DNA of 64,000 nt from Bryoerythrophyllum caledonicum (taxonomy: Eukaryota; Streptophyta; Bryopsida; Pottiales; Pottiaceae): NCBI GenBank assembly GCA_963971425.1, contig OZ020520.1, forward strand, positions 26,564,724 through 26,628,723, written 5' to 3'. Position numbers and translations under genes: made by a program. This document shows, in pieces, positions 46,195 through 57,110 of this stretch. The notes beneath the pieces were generated by a model. It did no database searches and was not told where the DNA came from. It was given only the letters and a program-made list of their open reading frames with translations. The first letter of the stretch is position 1. Every line of letters begins with the position of its first letter.

Positions 46195-47139
46195 AATTTC
46201 CTTGACAATTTTCTCCAAAAACACTCCAAATTTGTAAATTCTAGTGCAATGAGTAAGGAAAGAAACAACAAATTGTATTTCTCGTTTTTATTGTAGGATC
46301 TCATTTAACATTTAATGAATAACATACTCACAGAATCTCATCAAATTTGACCCCACGAATTGAAAAATTATGGTGTTTGACGTAGAAAAAATGGTTCATT
46401 TTCATCTATGCGTTGAGTGGATTAACAGACTTTGACTTCAGCTGGTGTCAAATTTTTGCACTATACAAGGTCTAAATTTTATATCATCATGTTGATTGTG
46501 ATACTAACTCTTTGTATACCAAGTTTTAGAGGTAGGGAAGAGATGTAGCATAATCAAAAAACTTGTGCAAGGAGTGGAGGTTTAAAAAAATGTCAATTCA
46601 AGTTTTAATCTTTTGGGAACAAAATATGTTTTAGAATGATAATCCGAATAGTCAATAAGAAGGTTTACACAACGTCTTGTAATAGAAAAAAAATAAAAAG
46701 TGAAAAATATGAAGATCTCAAAGTTTTATATGGAAAAGAAGAAGTTTTTTGGGTTCCTTGCCCAACAATGAGTGGCTATGTGTGAAAATCTTTGACTTGG
46801 AACAAGATGCATTTTTTCACTAAAGACAAGAATTTTCTCTTGAAAATATGAAAGAAGGTAGTATTACTTGCTAGTATTGAAAATCTCAAATTTACTAGAG
46901 TGTCCTAGCAAAAGTTTTTGGAGTTGCCCAATGTGCCCGCACTCGACAAGTTTTTCTTTAAGATGGCATAACTTTTTTTTAATAAGTCTGATGAGAATAA
47001 AAATTACACTCCTACATTATGCTTGTCTTCTTGCATCTCTGTACAAATTTTCAAGAATTGAAAATACAAATTGCAATCATAGGAATGTGTCCAAGATTTG
47101 CAAAAGCCGACCTTGGGACTTTTTTCATTTAGGGGTTAA
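46195..47139 (-). mobile_element. TTAA-flanked element with CCCCTAAAT ends, ~0.94 kb copy
   Basis: TTAA at 46,195-46,198 and 47,136-47,139; 9-bp terminal repeat CCCCTAAAT. The interior is the reverse of the 34.2 kb copy. Around 46,520 (TTTGTATACCAAGTTTTAG) it preserves the site occupied by the Tc1 element at 36.5 kb. Confidence 0.7.
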
Positions 47140-47201
47140 ATTTCTATCACCTAAGCATTACATGGGTATCACATAGGAATCACACGAGCATCACCTTGAC
47201 A

Positions 47202-47412
47202 TAAGAAGAAGAAGAAGAACGCCGATCTCCGAAGGAAGCCGGCGTGAATAAAGTGTCTGTTCGTTCTACTACTAAGACCATGCCCACCGGACAAGGAATT
47301 AGTTTCAATGAATGCAGCATCGGGACTTCTCGGGAGGTCACCCATCTCAGTACTATTCGGGCCCAAAAGCGCTTAACTTCAGAGTTCTAATGGGATCTGG
47401 TGTAGTAGAACC
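47202..47412 (-). mobile_element. SINE with 5S rRNA head and LINE-derived tail
   Basis: Read on the minus strand. Head 47,413 to ~47,310 matches 5S rRNA: AGATCCCATTAGAACTC, then AGTTAAGCGCTTTTGGGC (box A), then AGATGGGTGACCTCCCGAG (box C), ending GATGCTGCATTC; about 17 nt near position 20 are missing. Tail ~47,296-47,202 matches the LINE 3' end (GTGGGCATGG, TAGAACGAACAGACACTT, hairpin 47,219-47,245) and ends in TTC repeats. Flanking CACCTTGACA / CACCTAGACA (47,192-47,201; 47,413-47,422) looks like a target duplication with one mismatch. Not a 5S gene, because it lacks a faithful 5' end and terminator. Confidence 0.82.
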
Positions 47413-47502
47413 CACCTAGACAAATGTCTTGAATTTTCCAAAGATTTTGGACATCCTCCATTGTGAATAATTAAACTATTTACAAAACTGACTATACGCT
47501 TT

Positions 47503-47853
47503 TAGCGAAGAAGAACTTCGGTCTCCAAAGGAGACCGACGTGAATATAGTGTTTGTTCATTCTCTTCACTAAGCATATGGCCACGGGACATAGGCTAGTG
47601 TAATAAAACTACTCCCCCCTCTTGAGGATAAACACTTTTCTACACTAAGTGCTTCCCTACACTAATTGCCTTAGAGACAACCGACATGTCATCTCCCCCA
47701 AGGGCTTTGTGGGTCCCCATACAACGAGGCCTTGGGACCCCCACCATAATTGGGTGGACTATGGTGGTAGGCACCACGCCGGCAACAGGATTTGAACTCA
47801 CAACCACCTCACCAGTGTGCCATGACCCAAACCACTACACCAAGGCCGTGGTG
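47503..47853 (-). mobile_element. SINE with tRNA head and the same LINE-derived tail
   Basis: Minus strand: A box TGGTGTAGTGG (47,842-47,832) and B box GAGTTCAAATCC (47,799-47,788), ~33 nt apart, the pol III promoter of a tRNA-derived SINE. A ~150-bp body follows, then GAGGGGGGAGTAGTTTTATT and CTTAGTGAAGAGAATGAACA, matching the LINE 3' UTR. Then come the hairpin (47,515-47,541) and TTCTTC. A possible short target duplication is GCTTTTAG / GCTTTAG. Complete SINE architecture. Confidence 0.8.
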
Positions 47854-48165
47854 CTTTAGTGTAATGGTACAATTAGTGTAGTTACCCTAGTACACTATTT
47901 GTTAACAAGTTGGCAATTAGTCTTAGCCGCCATTGTCATGAATATCATCCCTCAATCGTCCACCTACCCTAGTATTCATAGTATTAGCCCCCAATCAACC
48001 ACCTACCCTAGCACAAAAATTTGTTAACAAGTTGATAAATAGTGTTAGCCCCCAATCAACCGTCTACCTAACGCCATGCAATTATTCTCACTCTCTCATC
48101 CTCAACCTCATGTCCTTATCCTTCCATTCCCAACTATACCAATTCACATCTCTTGCATTCCTTGA
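47854..48165. other. Gene-free spacer
   Basis: Contains repeated phrases such as CCCCAATCAACC.CCTACC (~47,990 and ~48,050). No gene. Confidence 0.4.
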
Positions 48166-48645
48166 ATTTTTTTAATGAATCTCTAATGAATATTTCATGT
48201 ATATTTATATATTTTAATATAAATTTAATGAATTTTCAATGAATGTTTATAGAATATATAAATAGTATTTAAAGAATATTTGTATATTTAGTGTACATTT
48301 GTATATTTTAAGAATATTTAATGAATACTTAAATAATATTTAATGAATCTTTAGAATTTTAGATGTACATTTTATGACAATTTAATGTATATTTGTATAT
48401 TTAACAATTATTTAATGAATATTTATTGAATGTTTTATGAATATTTAATGAATAGTTAATGAATAGTTAATAAATTTCTAATGTATATTTAATGTGTATT
48501 TGAATATTTAATGAAATTTTAATGAATGTTTAATGCATATTTAATGAATACTAAATGCATATTTAATGAATACTTAATGCATATTTTATGCATATTTAAT
48601 GAATATCTAATGATTATTTAATGTATATTTCTATATTTATTGTGT
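48166..48645 (+). repeat. AT-rich degenerate minisatellite (~11-bp TTTAATGAATA)
   Basis: Some forty variants of TTTAATGAATA / TTTAATGCATA / TTTGTATA in a row, almost no G or C. Confidence 0.8.
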
Positions 48646-48972
48646 TTATGTTTTTTTTCCTTTTCAATATTCCTTTCTTTTCTCACTTTCCTTCTAAATC
48701 AAAGTTTTTATTTTCCAATATTGTTCTTGTAGTTTTATTTCCCTCCATATGTACATTCTTCTTTGTCCAATTTTGGGGATTTTCTTTTGTTCCACATCTA
48801 CATTCTATTTTCCCAAATATTTCTCTTGCAAATTCTTGTTTTTCTACATGCACTCAAAATCTTCTTTACTTTGATGCTCAAAATGTACAAGTTATCATTT
48901 TTTATGTTTCATACGCTAAATGTCCACAAGTAAAAAACCTTATGTTCCACTATTTACTAGAATTGACATTTA

Positions 48973-49203
48973 GAGTAGTACACTAAAGATCACATTTAGT
49001 GTATGTCACACTAATTGATTTATAAATCCAGTAACTTTTTACTCTTGATGAATATTTTTACCAACTATGTCTATAATGATCCACCTCTTTGAGTAGTGTA
49101 GATAGTTGTGCTCATAGTAAAAATATTCATCAAGAGTAAAAAGTTATTGGATTTATAAATACCTTAGTGTGACATACACTAAATGTGATCTTTAGCGTAG
49201 TTG
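48973..49203. repeat. Foldback palindrome, copy 2
   Basis: Arms of ~90 bp (CTAAAGATCACATTTAGTGT and on to TTTTTACTCTTGATGAATAT) inverted around a ~50-bp loop containing CCAACTATGTCTATAATGAT. Flanked by further TTAGTGTAG phrases (49.2-49.35 kb). Confidence 0.75.
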
Positions 49204-49349
49204 ACATTTAGTGTATAGTTTTGTCGCTACACTAATTGTTAACTTTACAATCAATGTATGGGTTCGTATTTGGTGTCCACTATACTAAAAGCCATCTTCA
49301 GTGTAGTGGATAGGGCAACACTAAACATCAATATTAGTGTATTGTCAAG

Positions 49350-50786
49350 TTACAAGTAGTTTTTACCACCTTTCAAAATGAAGATGACTAGGGCATATCA
49401 TGCTACGAATCCAAGCCACCCTTTTCTTCGTAAAATATAGAATCAATTATAGGAATTTTAAGCTAAATTTGAAATGATTCAAATGACTACAAACCAGAAA
49501 GTCATGTCCAAATTCAGAGTATTCTTTGCCTCACTTTACAAATCACACCTATAAATTGGGGCAGATAAATGACCAGACCACAGTAGAACTTCCAAGAGCC
49601 AGGCTGTAAAACCATGTTTTCAGGCCCCTGATACAATATTCTGGGGGCTTTGTCGTATTAACCCGGGACCAGACGAGCCCATGACCTCGTCCTCACAGCG
49701 AAGAGGCGGCGTTCTCGTCTTCCTCTCAAGCACAATAAAAAAACCCATTCCTTCTCAGGCACGAGGCTATGGTGGCGGTCGCAGAATCTGACACCCTACT
49801 TAGTTCTATAAAGCTTGGCCGCCTCCCATGATCAAGCGAAGCAGCGAATGCCCTGTGGACAGGTAAGTTAACATCCACTAACTTAGTAGATAATCCAGAA
49901 CTGTAGTTGAACTTTATTCAACTTAGTAGTCGAAGCGGCGCATGTGATGGTTGCCTATTGAAGAGGCGGTAGATCCAGTCTCATGTGCGCGGCAACTTCT
50001 TACCGACCTTCGATGAGACTTTCTCATCCACTATGCCATGATCACCTTGTCAAAATATCTCGATGGTAGGTTCACATTCTTGTTGAAAAGAGGTTACGGA
50101 TTCTCACTTTGTGTAGGGGCTTGAAGATTGAGTTTCCGGGGTCTTTTTCTGGATTTGGTAGGATTGGTGGACTTGATAGGGAAAGATGTGATTCATGTCT
50201 AAGGAATGCACTCAAGTCATCAGCTAGTTGAACAGGTTTGTTGTCCATGAACTTAAGATAATTTTCGAATTGAGTGACCACAGTATTGAGGTGACGTGTG
50301 CATGATTTAAGGTTGATTCACATTCTTGTTAACGAAGAGGTTGATGTTCTCAGTTGTATGGAAGTAGATGCAGTTGAGTTTCTGGTTTGATAGGTGTAGT
50401 GGGCCACTAGGTTTTTTGCTTCCTTAAAAGGGAGAGATGTATTTTTTGTTTCATTAGCGGTGCTGCTGCAATGTGTTACGTCACCAAATTCATCAGCTAG
50501 CTCAGTCAGTTGTCTTGCACTAGATTCACGTGCACATTTAAGGTTGGCTCACACTCTTGTCAAGAAGTCTAGATTGGTTTTAGCCTTTGCCGATTTCAGA
50601 GTATCGAGTGTCTGGTACAGTTTGGGCAACTTTTTCCTGGCTGGGTATCAAGAGAAGGTTTGCGATTCATGTTTCAGTGGCTTAAAGTCACCTAATTCAT
50701 CAGGTTTTTCGTTGTACTGTCAGATATTGAAGCGTGTGCCAAGCTTCGAGTCCAGTGATCACAGACACTTGGTATCGATTGCAGAT
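49350..50786. other. Upstream region of the dioxygenase gene
   Basis: No gene recognised. Degenerate repeats of a ~270-bp unit (GGTTCACATTCTTGTTGAAAAGAGGTT at ~50,068, again ~50,317 and ~50,550) precede the gene and may be 5' UTR or promoter. Confidence 0.4.
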
Positions 50787-50787
50787 T

Positions 50788-50805
50788 GGGGGGGGGGGGG
50801 GGGGG
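50788..50805 (+). repeat. (G)18 homopolymer before the dioxygenase ATG
   Basis: Eighteen consecutive G, 41 bp before the start codon at 50,847, probably in the 5' UTR. Could form G-quadruplexes and be length-unstable. Confidence 0.95.
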
Positions 50806-50846
50806 TGATCCTGATTCGATTCCAGTTCTTTGAGGAGAGGTCCAAG

Positions 50847-53636
50847 ATGACGGCTGGAGCGGTGTCCTCCGATGAGAACGGTACGACACCCACACCAGTA
50901 GTGAAGAAGGGGCCCATGTACTCAATCCAGGCGTTTCTGGAGGGCGAGCTCCCACTAGAGGAGTTTGCGAGGTCGGAAGAAGAGCGGCCCAAGGTGCCGC
51001 ACAATGTCTACGACGACTCGACGCTCCCGGTGATTGACATCGTGGCGCTCAGGCGCGGCACAGCGGACGACCGCGCCCTCCACGCCGCCCGCATGCTGGA
51101 GGCCGCCAAGTCCTGGGGCTTCTTCAAGATCACCAACCACGGCGTCCCCTTAGAAGCGGTAAGTAGGAGCACAATCTTTACAACCACAAATGGTGTTGAT
51201 ACATCTAGACTAGTGAACCGTGTGCGAATGCGATTATCTAGCATAATCCGAACCATCACAATTATATCAATAGATCTGGATCACCTGCCATCCTTGAGAA
51301 TTTACGCGGTTAAACAAGTGGAGGCTAATTATGGTGTTATATGGGAGTGATCCGAACCAACACAACTGTGGATAGATTTAGATCACCTGTCATCCTTGAA
51401 TCTGCAGGTGAAGCAAGTGGAGGCGAATGGGAAGGATTTCTTCGGGTTGCCCATGGAACGGAAGCTCCGCGTTCGGGCGCCGGATTTCGTGTTCGGGTAC
51501 ACTGGCGGTTCTCCGTTGACATGGAAGTCCAGGTGGTGGCTCGAGGGCCTCATGATCAAGGTACTATTACATAACAATTTCTCATGACTTCACCTGGCGC
51601 ATAATTTACTTCACATCTTCACACTTTTGAGTCCTGTTCCTACAGAGAAGGGTTCTCTTTTACAACACTTGCATGGGGGAAATGACACTTTGGAACGTAG
51701 AACGTATGCACCACAATAGCGGAGTAGGGATGTTGTGCACACTAATTCATTTCATAAGCAGTAGAGTTGCTTGCACATTAACTTAATAGTTGGATCTTGT
51801 TTTACGTCTTTAACGGTGATGAATCTAGGGTCACAAAGTTAAGAAGAGCATGCTAAGTCAAAGGCAGAGCTTGATTATGAGAGCAATTGCCTTTTCTGTG
51901 CACAGGAATGAGCCGCATTGACGTAATTCCGTCCCTTGTTGCAGGTGACGGAGGATGCGTTGGACGAACTGGTGGGTCAGGTGTACCCAGATGAGAAAGA
52001 ATTCGCTCTAAGATTCAAGTCAGTAACCTGGCTTCCTCAAGCTGCAAATAAAATGGAGTTCGATTCACTATATTAGGTTGCTATATGAAAAGAGACACCA
52101 AGTTATGATTCTGAAGCAAAATCTTACATTATAGTTTAGAAAGGATAGGTCGATGTTTGCAAAGAGAGAACCACCATGATACGATTCTGATGTGGCATGA
52201 TCTCTTTCGATTGATGTATGTGGGAAGGATATATGGTTGATATGTACAAAGAGAATCAGTTATGATTCTGGTGCATGGTCTTTGTCAAGTGATGTAGGAA
52301 GGATATAAGGCTTATGTATCCACAATTTATTTGATTTTATTTTCAAAGAGATGGACACCATGATATGATGCTGATATTGTTAATCTTGTTGACCTTATTG
52401 CAGGAAGGATTTGAAGTCGTTTTTCAGCCCGATGCACGAGCTGTCACAGTTCATCGTGGAGGAACTGACGGAGGCGCTGGGCCTTCCCCGCGACGAGTTC
52501 ACGCGGCTGGAGAGCCCCAACAGCAACTGCACGGGGCGCATGAACCACTACCCGGTGTGCACGGACCCGGACTCGGTCCTGGGCATCCCGCCGCATGCCG
52601 ATACGCAGATGCTGGGCATCCTGTACCAGGATGATGTCGGGGGGCTGCAGGTGCTCAAGGACGACGAGTGGGTGGGAATCAAACCGGACGACTCCACCTT
52701 CGTCGTCAACATCGGCGACTGCTTCCAGGTGAGAATCACTGATCGATCACTGGCCTTGAGTCACAAGCTAGGAATTCTGTCTAGTAATGGGTTCAAGAAC
52801 TACGGCGGAAGCACTGTAGAATCATGATAAATACACCTTCGTCGTCAACTTCGGCGAGTGAGCACAACTCAATCGGGCTGATGCCGAAGACTTCAGATGC
52901 AAGGAGTCCTGTCTACTCAGATTGTTTGTAACGGTTCATGAACTGAAATGATAAGTTCACTGTAAATCATGATATACGTACCCTCGTTCTCACCGAGGGC
53001 GACTTGTTTCCGCGTATTACCACAGCTCAGTCACTGGACTTCAGTCACAAGCTGAATCCTGTTATTAGTAACGGTTTCAAGAGTCACGGTTGAATCAGGG
53101 CAATCGGTTTCTCTACTGGTCATCACTTCTGTCCGTACCTGCTAAGGATATGCTGTAGACAACAACTAGATTAAAGGGTTCAAGAATCACGGTAAAATCA
53201 AGATGACGAGTTTCTATACTGGTATGCGTGTATCGTAACAACTAGCTAGATTGCAATTAAAGAATTCAAATACCACCATATTATCATGGTGATTAGTTGA
53301 AACATACTGGTCATGGACAACAACTAGCATACTGATGGACTAGGTCCCTTTGTGAGTGACCATTCCTGGATAATTTCGCAGGCCATCACGAATGGGATCC
53401 TCCGGAGCTCACCGCACCGAGCCGTAGTGAACAGGAACAAGGACCGATACTCGACCATCTACTTCTACGGCGTGGACAACTCCATCACCTTGACAGTGCC
53501 CCCGGCGCTTGTGACCGAGGACCGACCGCTCAAGTACCGCCCCTTCACCGTCTCGGAGCACCGCAAGTACATCGTGCAGAATGAGGCGCCTCTGCACTCC
53601 GCTCGGCACTTGCTGATCGACCCAGAATCCACCTAG
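50847..53636 (+). CDS. DOXC-class 2-oxoglutarate/Fe(II) dioxygenase, five exons
   Basis: Soluble oxygenase coupling 2-oxoglutarate decarboxylation to substrate oxidation. Exons 50847-51158, 51408-51560, 51945-52018, 52404-52728 and 53382-53636 are in consistent phase: 372 aa. The N-terminal DIOX_N region has LPVIDIVALRRG and SWGFFKITNHGVPLEAV. Fe ligands H243-x-D245 (GIPPHADTQM) and H300 (SSPHRAVVN); 2OG-binding N226-x-Y228 (MNHYP) and R310-x-S312 (DRYST). Overall it resembles gibberellin-oxidase/flavonol-synthase type enzymes (PFTVSEHRKYIVQN near the end recalls GA 2-oxidases), but I cannot assign a substrate. All catalytic residues are present, so it is probably active. Confidence 0.92.
51240..51430 (+). 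repeat. Duplication of the intron 1 end and exon 2 start
   Basis: ATCCGAACCAWCACAA... through GATCACCTGYCATCCTTGA and GTGGAGGC occurs at ~51,246-51,335 and again at ~51,350-51,430. The second is the live exon 2 edge (TCTGCAG then VKQVEANG); the first is a decayed copy whose acceptor AG is lost (TTTACGCG). Confidence 0.8.
52700..53240 (+). repeat. Decayed tandem copies of the exon 4 end within intron 4
   Basis: ACCTTCGTCGTCAAC.TCGGCGA recurs at 52,695 (live exon end), ~52,842 and, weaker, ~52,982 (ACCCTCGTTCTCACCGAGG). Each copy is followed by related intron sequence (CTTGAGTCACAAGCT / CTTCAGTCACAAGCTGAAT, GGGTTCAAGAACTACGG / GGTTTCAAGAGTCACGG). Period ~140 bp; at least three units. Confidence 0.7.
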
Positions 53637-54994
53637 AACTCAATTCCAGTTCAACCCAGGTTGCATCTTTTATCATCTCATGTGGTCTTGTTTGGACATT
53701 TTGGAGCACCAGTACTACAACACCATCGTGACGCTAACATGAAGATGTTCATGCGTGTCCAATCGATGCATGTCCACAGGATGGATTTGAATCAAGGGGT
53801 GCATGACTCTACTTTAATGCTGTAATCTGATAGTGTCGATTTGTGATTGGATTGAATCGCCTGCTTTGGTACTGGTAATTAGGAGCATGGGTCCTCGGTT
53901 GAGGATTTGAACCGGAAGCGTTGATTCAAGCGTTCACCTGACCGCATTTGCGACTGTGGTTTCCAGGTTTTCCTACGAAAGTATCATGCTGGCCACGTCG
54001 AGAGTTCGTTTGAAGTCATTTATCTATGGCATTGCTGTTACTTCTTTAGAAGAGTTGGATTTCTTAGCAACCAATCAGTAAAAAATCAGTAGATTTTGAG
54101 GTGTAGCTACTTTGTAACCAAAGGTGCACATGTCTTTAATGGTTGCCATGACGCTGTATCAATCCGTTGTGGTATTCCATGTATAGTTGATGGCATGTTG
54201 CAGAGTCGGGATGGGTTTCAATGGTTTTAAATGATTTGAGCTGTCATATATTTGCAAAGGCGTGCTACATGGAAGAGTTGTCTAGTGAAGGGGCATTGTA
54301 ACAGGGGCAATGGTGACGACAATGTTGGAAAAGATGTTTGTCTAGTGGTTGTTGATATAGGTTAAGAATCTGAGCGCCCTGTACCTGTAAGAATAATGCC
54401 ACAAAGTAGAGGGTCTCTTCTTCAATATGTTTTGTATAGAGACTTGACCTCTTGACATGAATTATAGGAATTGGAAAAAGTATACAATGTACTCTATTGT
54501 GGTTAAAGAATGCTCATAGTTATTACGCCATTATAAATAGTGATTGAAGTAGATTTAGAGTAAAGTAAATGGGGAGAAAAAGAGAAATCTAGATGAAAGA
54601 AATTTGAGACATACTGTTCATGTAGTAAGGTCAAAGAGGTAGGTCCAACCATCATGTCTTGCATGAGATAAACAAGACCAAGTGCGTGGCCATTAGTTGG
54701 CATAGAGAGACTTGCAACACGTTTGATGTACCACTTACAAGATGCATAAGTTGCCACTAAATGATAGTACAAGGAAAGGCCTTTGTAAAAATGCAATATG
54801 TCACTCTAAGCATTGTTTGTATTACCTTGTGTATCTTTCACTTGCTTGTATAACCATCTCTCTACTTCTTCTAACATCAATATGTTATGTGCCCACTCAT
54901 GTGAGTTGCGAGGGTAGATTTTTGTTGCTAAGTTGTTTGGAGAAGGTCTTGAGTGAGTTTGAGTGTTAAACTGCACAAGAGTTGATTTTCAACT
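53637..54994. other. Gene-free region after the dioxygenase
   Basis: 3' UTR and unstructured sequence. No gene or repeat recognised. Confidence 0.45.
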
Positions 54995-55150
54995 TTAGAG
55001 GTGCACAAAGATGACCTTTGAACCTTTGCTAGTGCACAAGGAAGGCTTTGGAGCTTCGGTGTAGTACAAGGAAGGGTTTGAAATTTTGGTGGTGCACAAG
55101 GCTTTGGAGCTTTGGTGTTGCAAAAGGGCTTTTTTTGAAGTTTAAGAGGT
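54995..55150 (+). repeat. Degenerate ~35-50-bp tandem repeat
   Basis: Variants of GGCTTTGGAGCTTTGGTG and GTGCACAAGGAAGG alternate four to five times. Lies just before the copia fossil and could be part of its flank. Confidence 0.55.
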
Positions 55151-55302
55151 GGAAAATGGCTAATTTGAAGCAGTGGAGGCAATTTGTGAAGGCACAAGGA
55201 ATTGCAAAGAGCGGCGGTTGTACACATTCAAACTTTTCAACCTTGTAAGTATTCATTTATAGTGGATGTGCTTGTTTGTTCTCTAAATGTGTTGATTTAA
55301 GT

Positions 55303-55558
55303 GATTAAGGTGCTTAGTTGCACATTAGATTCTCCGTGAAGCTCATTGAAGTCATAGAAGCCATATTTGCGTGTATGAGCAAAGAAAAAATTGATTTATT
55401 TGAATGTGGTGCAAAGATGTACATTTGAATGATTAAGGTGCTTAGTTGCACATTAGATTCTCCGTGAAGCTTATTGAAGTCATAGAAGCCATATTTGCAT
55501 ATATGAGCAAAGAAAAAACTGATTTATTTGAATGAGGTGCAAATGTGTACATTTGAGT
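55303..55558 (+). repeat. 128-bp tandem duplication, two copies
   Basis: GATTAAGGTGCTTAGTTGCA starts at 55,303 and 55,431. The units are ~93% matched by eye across their length. Confidence 0.9.
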
Positions 55559-55783
55559 CTAGGAGAGGACTTTAGTGCTTGAGTAATACCTTTGCACATT
55601 TGAGCTTTGAAGTGACTCATTTGATTGTTCTTGCAAATTACAGCCTTGAAGAGGCTGATTTGAGTGTATAAGGAGCTTAGTTGTTCATTTGAGAGCCTAA
55701 AAGGGGTTCAATTGAGTGATTGAGATCCGTTACTACACATTAGAAGCTTAGAAGGGCCAATCTTTGCCATTTGAGTGTCATCA

Positions 55784-57110
55784 TGGCCACATTAAACAAT
55801 GAGAGTGCTAGGATCATCGACAAGTTTAAGAGGGACAACTTCAACCTTTGGAAGTTTAAGATGGAGATGGTGTTGAAATCGATGGATCTTTGAGAGATTG
55901 TTGAGGACTCTAAAGAACCTTCATCATCCGACGTCGATCCAAAGGTGATAAAAGACTACAATCGGCGTGTAAAGAAGGCCATGTCCATCATTGGGCTCAA
56001 TTTGGTGGACAACCAACTTGCCCACATCAAGAGTTGCAAAGGACCAGTGGAAGCGATGAAGACTTTGTGCAACATCCACGAAACAAAGAGCTTGTTCAAC
56101 ATTCTCTTCATTTGTCGTAAGTTCTTGACAATCAAGATGCAAAAAGGTGATGACTTGTTGACCCACATCAACCAAGTAAGGCACTTACGGATCAACTCAA
56201 TTACTTGGAAGTACCCGTCAAAGATGAAGATACGGTGATGACGGTATTTGAGAGTTTGCTGCCCTCATTTAAGCACTTGATCCCCCCCTATGAAACGTTG
56301 CACATGAAGGACCTCACCATGGAGTTTGTGGTTGCACGGATGATGCACGGATGATATACGAAGTGTCTAAGCGCAAGGAGAAGGAAGCGCATGGCGATGA
56401 TGCAGCTTTGGTATCAAGGCAAAGCAATGGAGGCAACTCATCCTCACGTGGTGAGCCCAAGGTATGATACAATAATGGCAAACTGGGGCATTTTGCACGA
56501 AATTGCTTGAAACCGAAGAAAAGGGAGCGCGACAACGCAAACCAAGGAAATGAGAAGGAAAATGTCAACCATGCCAAGGAGGACGATGACTACGCTTATG
56601 CAATTCAAGATGGACCTCATTCCAATTCCATTTGTAAATGGATTTTGGATTTGGGCGCCACAAAATAGATGACCACGTCGGTGACATTTCATATCTATGA
56701 GGTAATTCCGTCACGCAACGTGCATTTGAGTGGTGATAGTGTTGTGGATGCCATTGTTGTCGAAGTGCTCATGAAGGGACGTTCGAAGATGATGACAATC
56801 AAGGACGTCTTCCATGTGCCCAAGTTGCAAGTAAACTTGCTCTTGGTGAGCAAGCTTGTATCCAACGGTAAGAAGGTACAATTCAATGTAGACCGGTGCT
56901 CAATGAAGGCACCAAATGGAGATGTACTAGCGGTAGCACCTCGTGAAGACAACTTGAACCAAGAGGCCTTCACCAAGGTACATGAGGCGGATGCAACCAA
57001 TTTGGCACAATCATCCAGCAAGGATGGTGCCATGGAGCTTTGGCATTGTTGACTTGGTCATTAAAGACGTGAGAAGTGTGCATTTTCTTCAAAGCATGGT
57101 GTGGGAATCC
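55784..57110 (+). mobile_element. Ty1/copia retroelement fossil (gag to pre-integrase part)
   Basis: Broken fossil. Parts in copia order: a gag of the UBN2 type, a zinc-knuckle region, the start of the protease (KWILDLGAT) and the GAG-pre-integrase region (LWHC). Reverse transcriptase, RNase H and the rest of integrase are absent, and no LTR pair is visible. Several breaks; an old copy. Confidence 0.82.

Noticed and set aside
47310-47413. Functional 5S rRNA gene
   Set aside because: Match is incomplete (~103 of ~120 nt, gap near position 20), no terminator, and it is fused to a LINE tail with flanking duplications; a SINE head explains it better.
47788-47853. Functional tRNA gene
   Set aside because: A and B boxes are present but no credible cloverleaf or anticodon arm was found, and a SINE body and tail follow.
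48621-48986. 121-codon Phe-rich ORF
   Set aside because: AT-rich low-complexity sequence next to the minisatellite; no start context or homology.
53898-53916. B-box-like GGTTCAAATCC on the minus strand (possible tRNA)
   Set aside because: No A box at the right distance and no acceptor stem.
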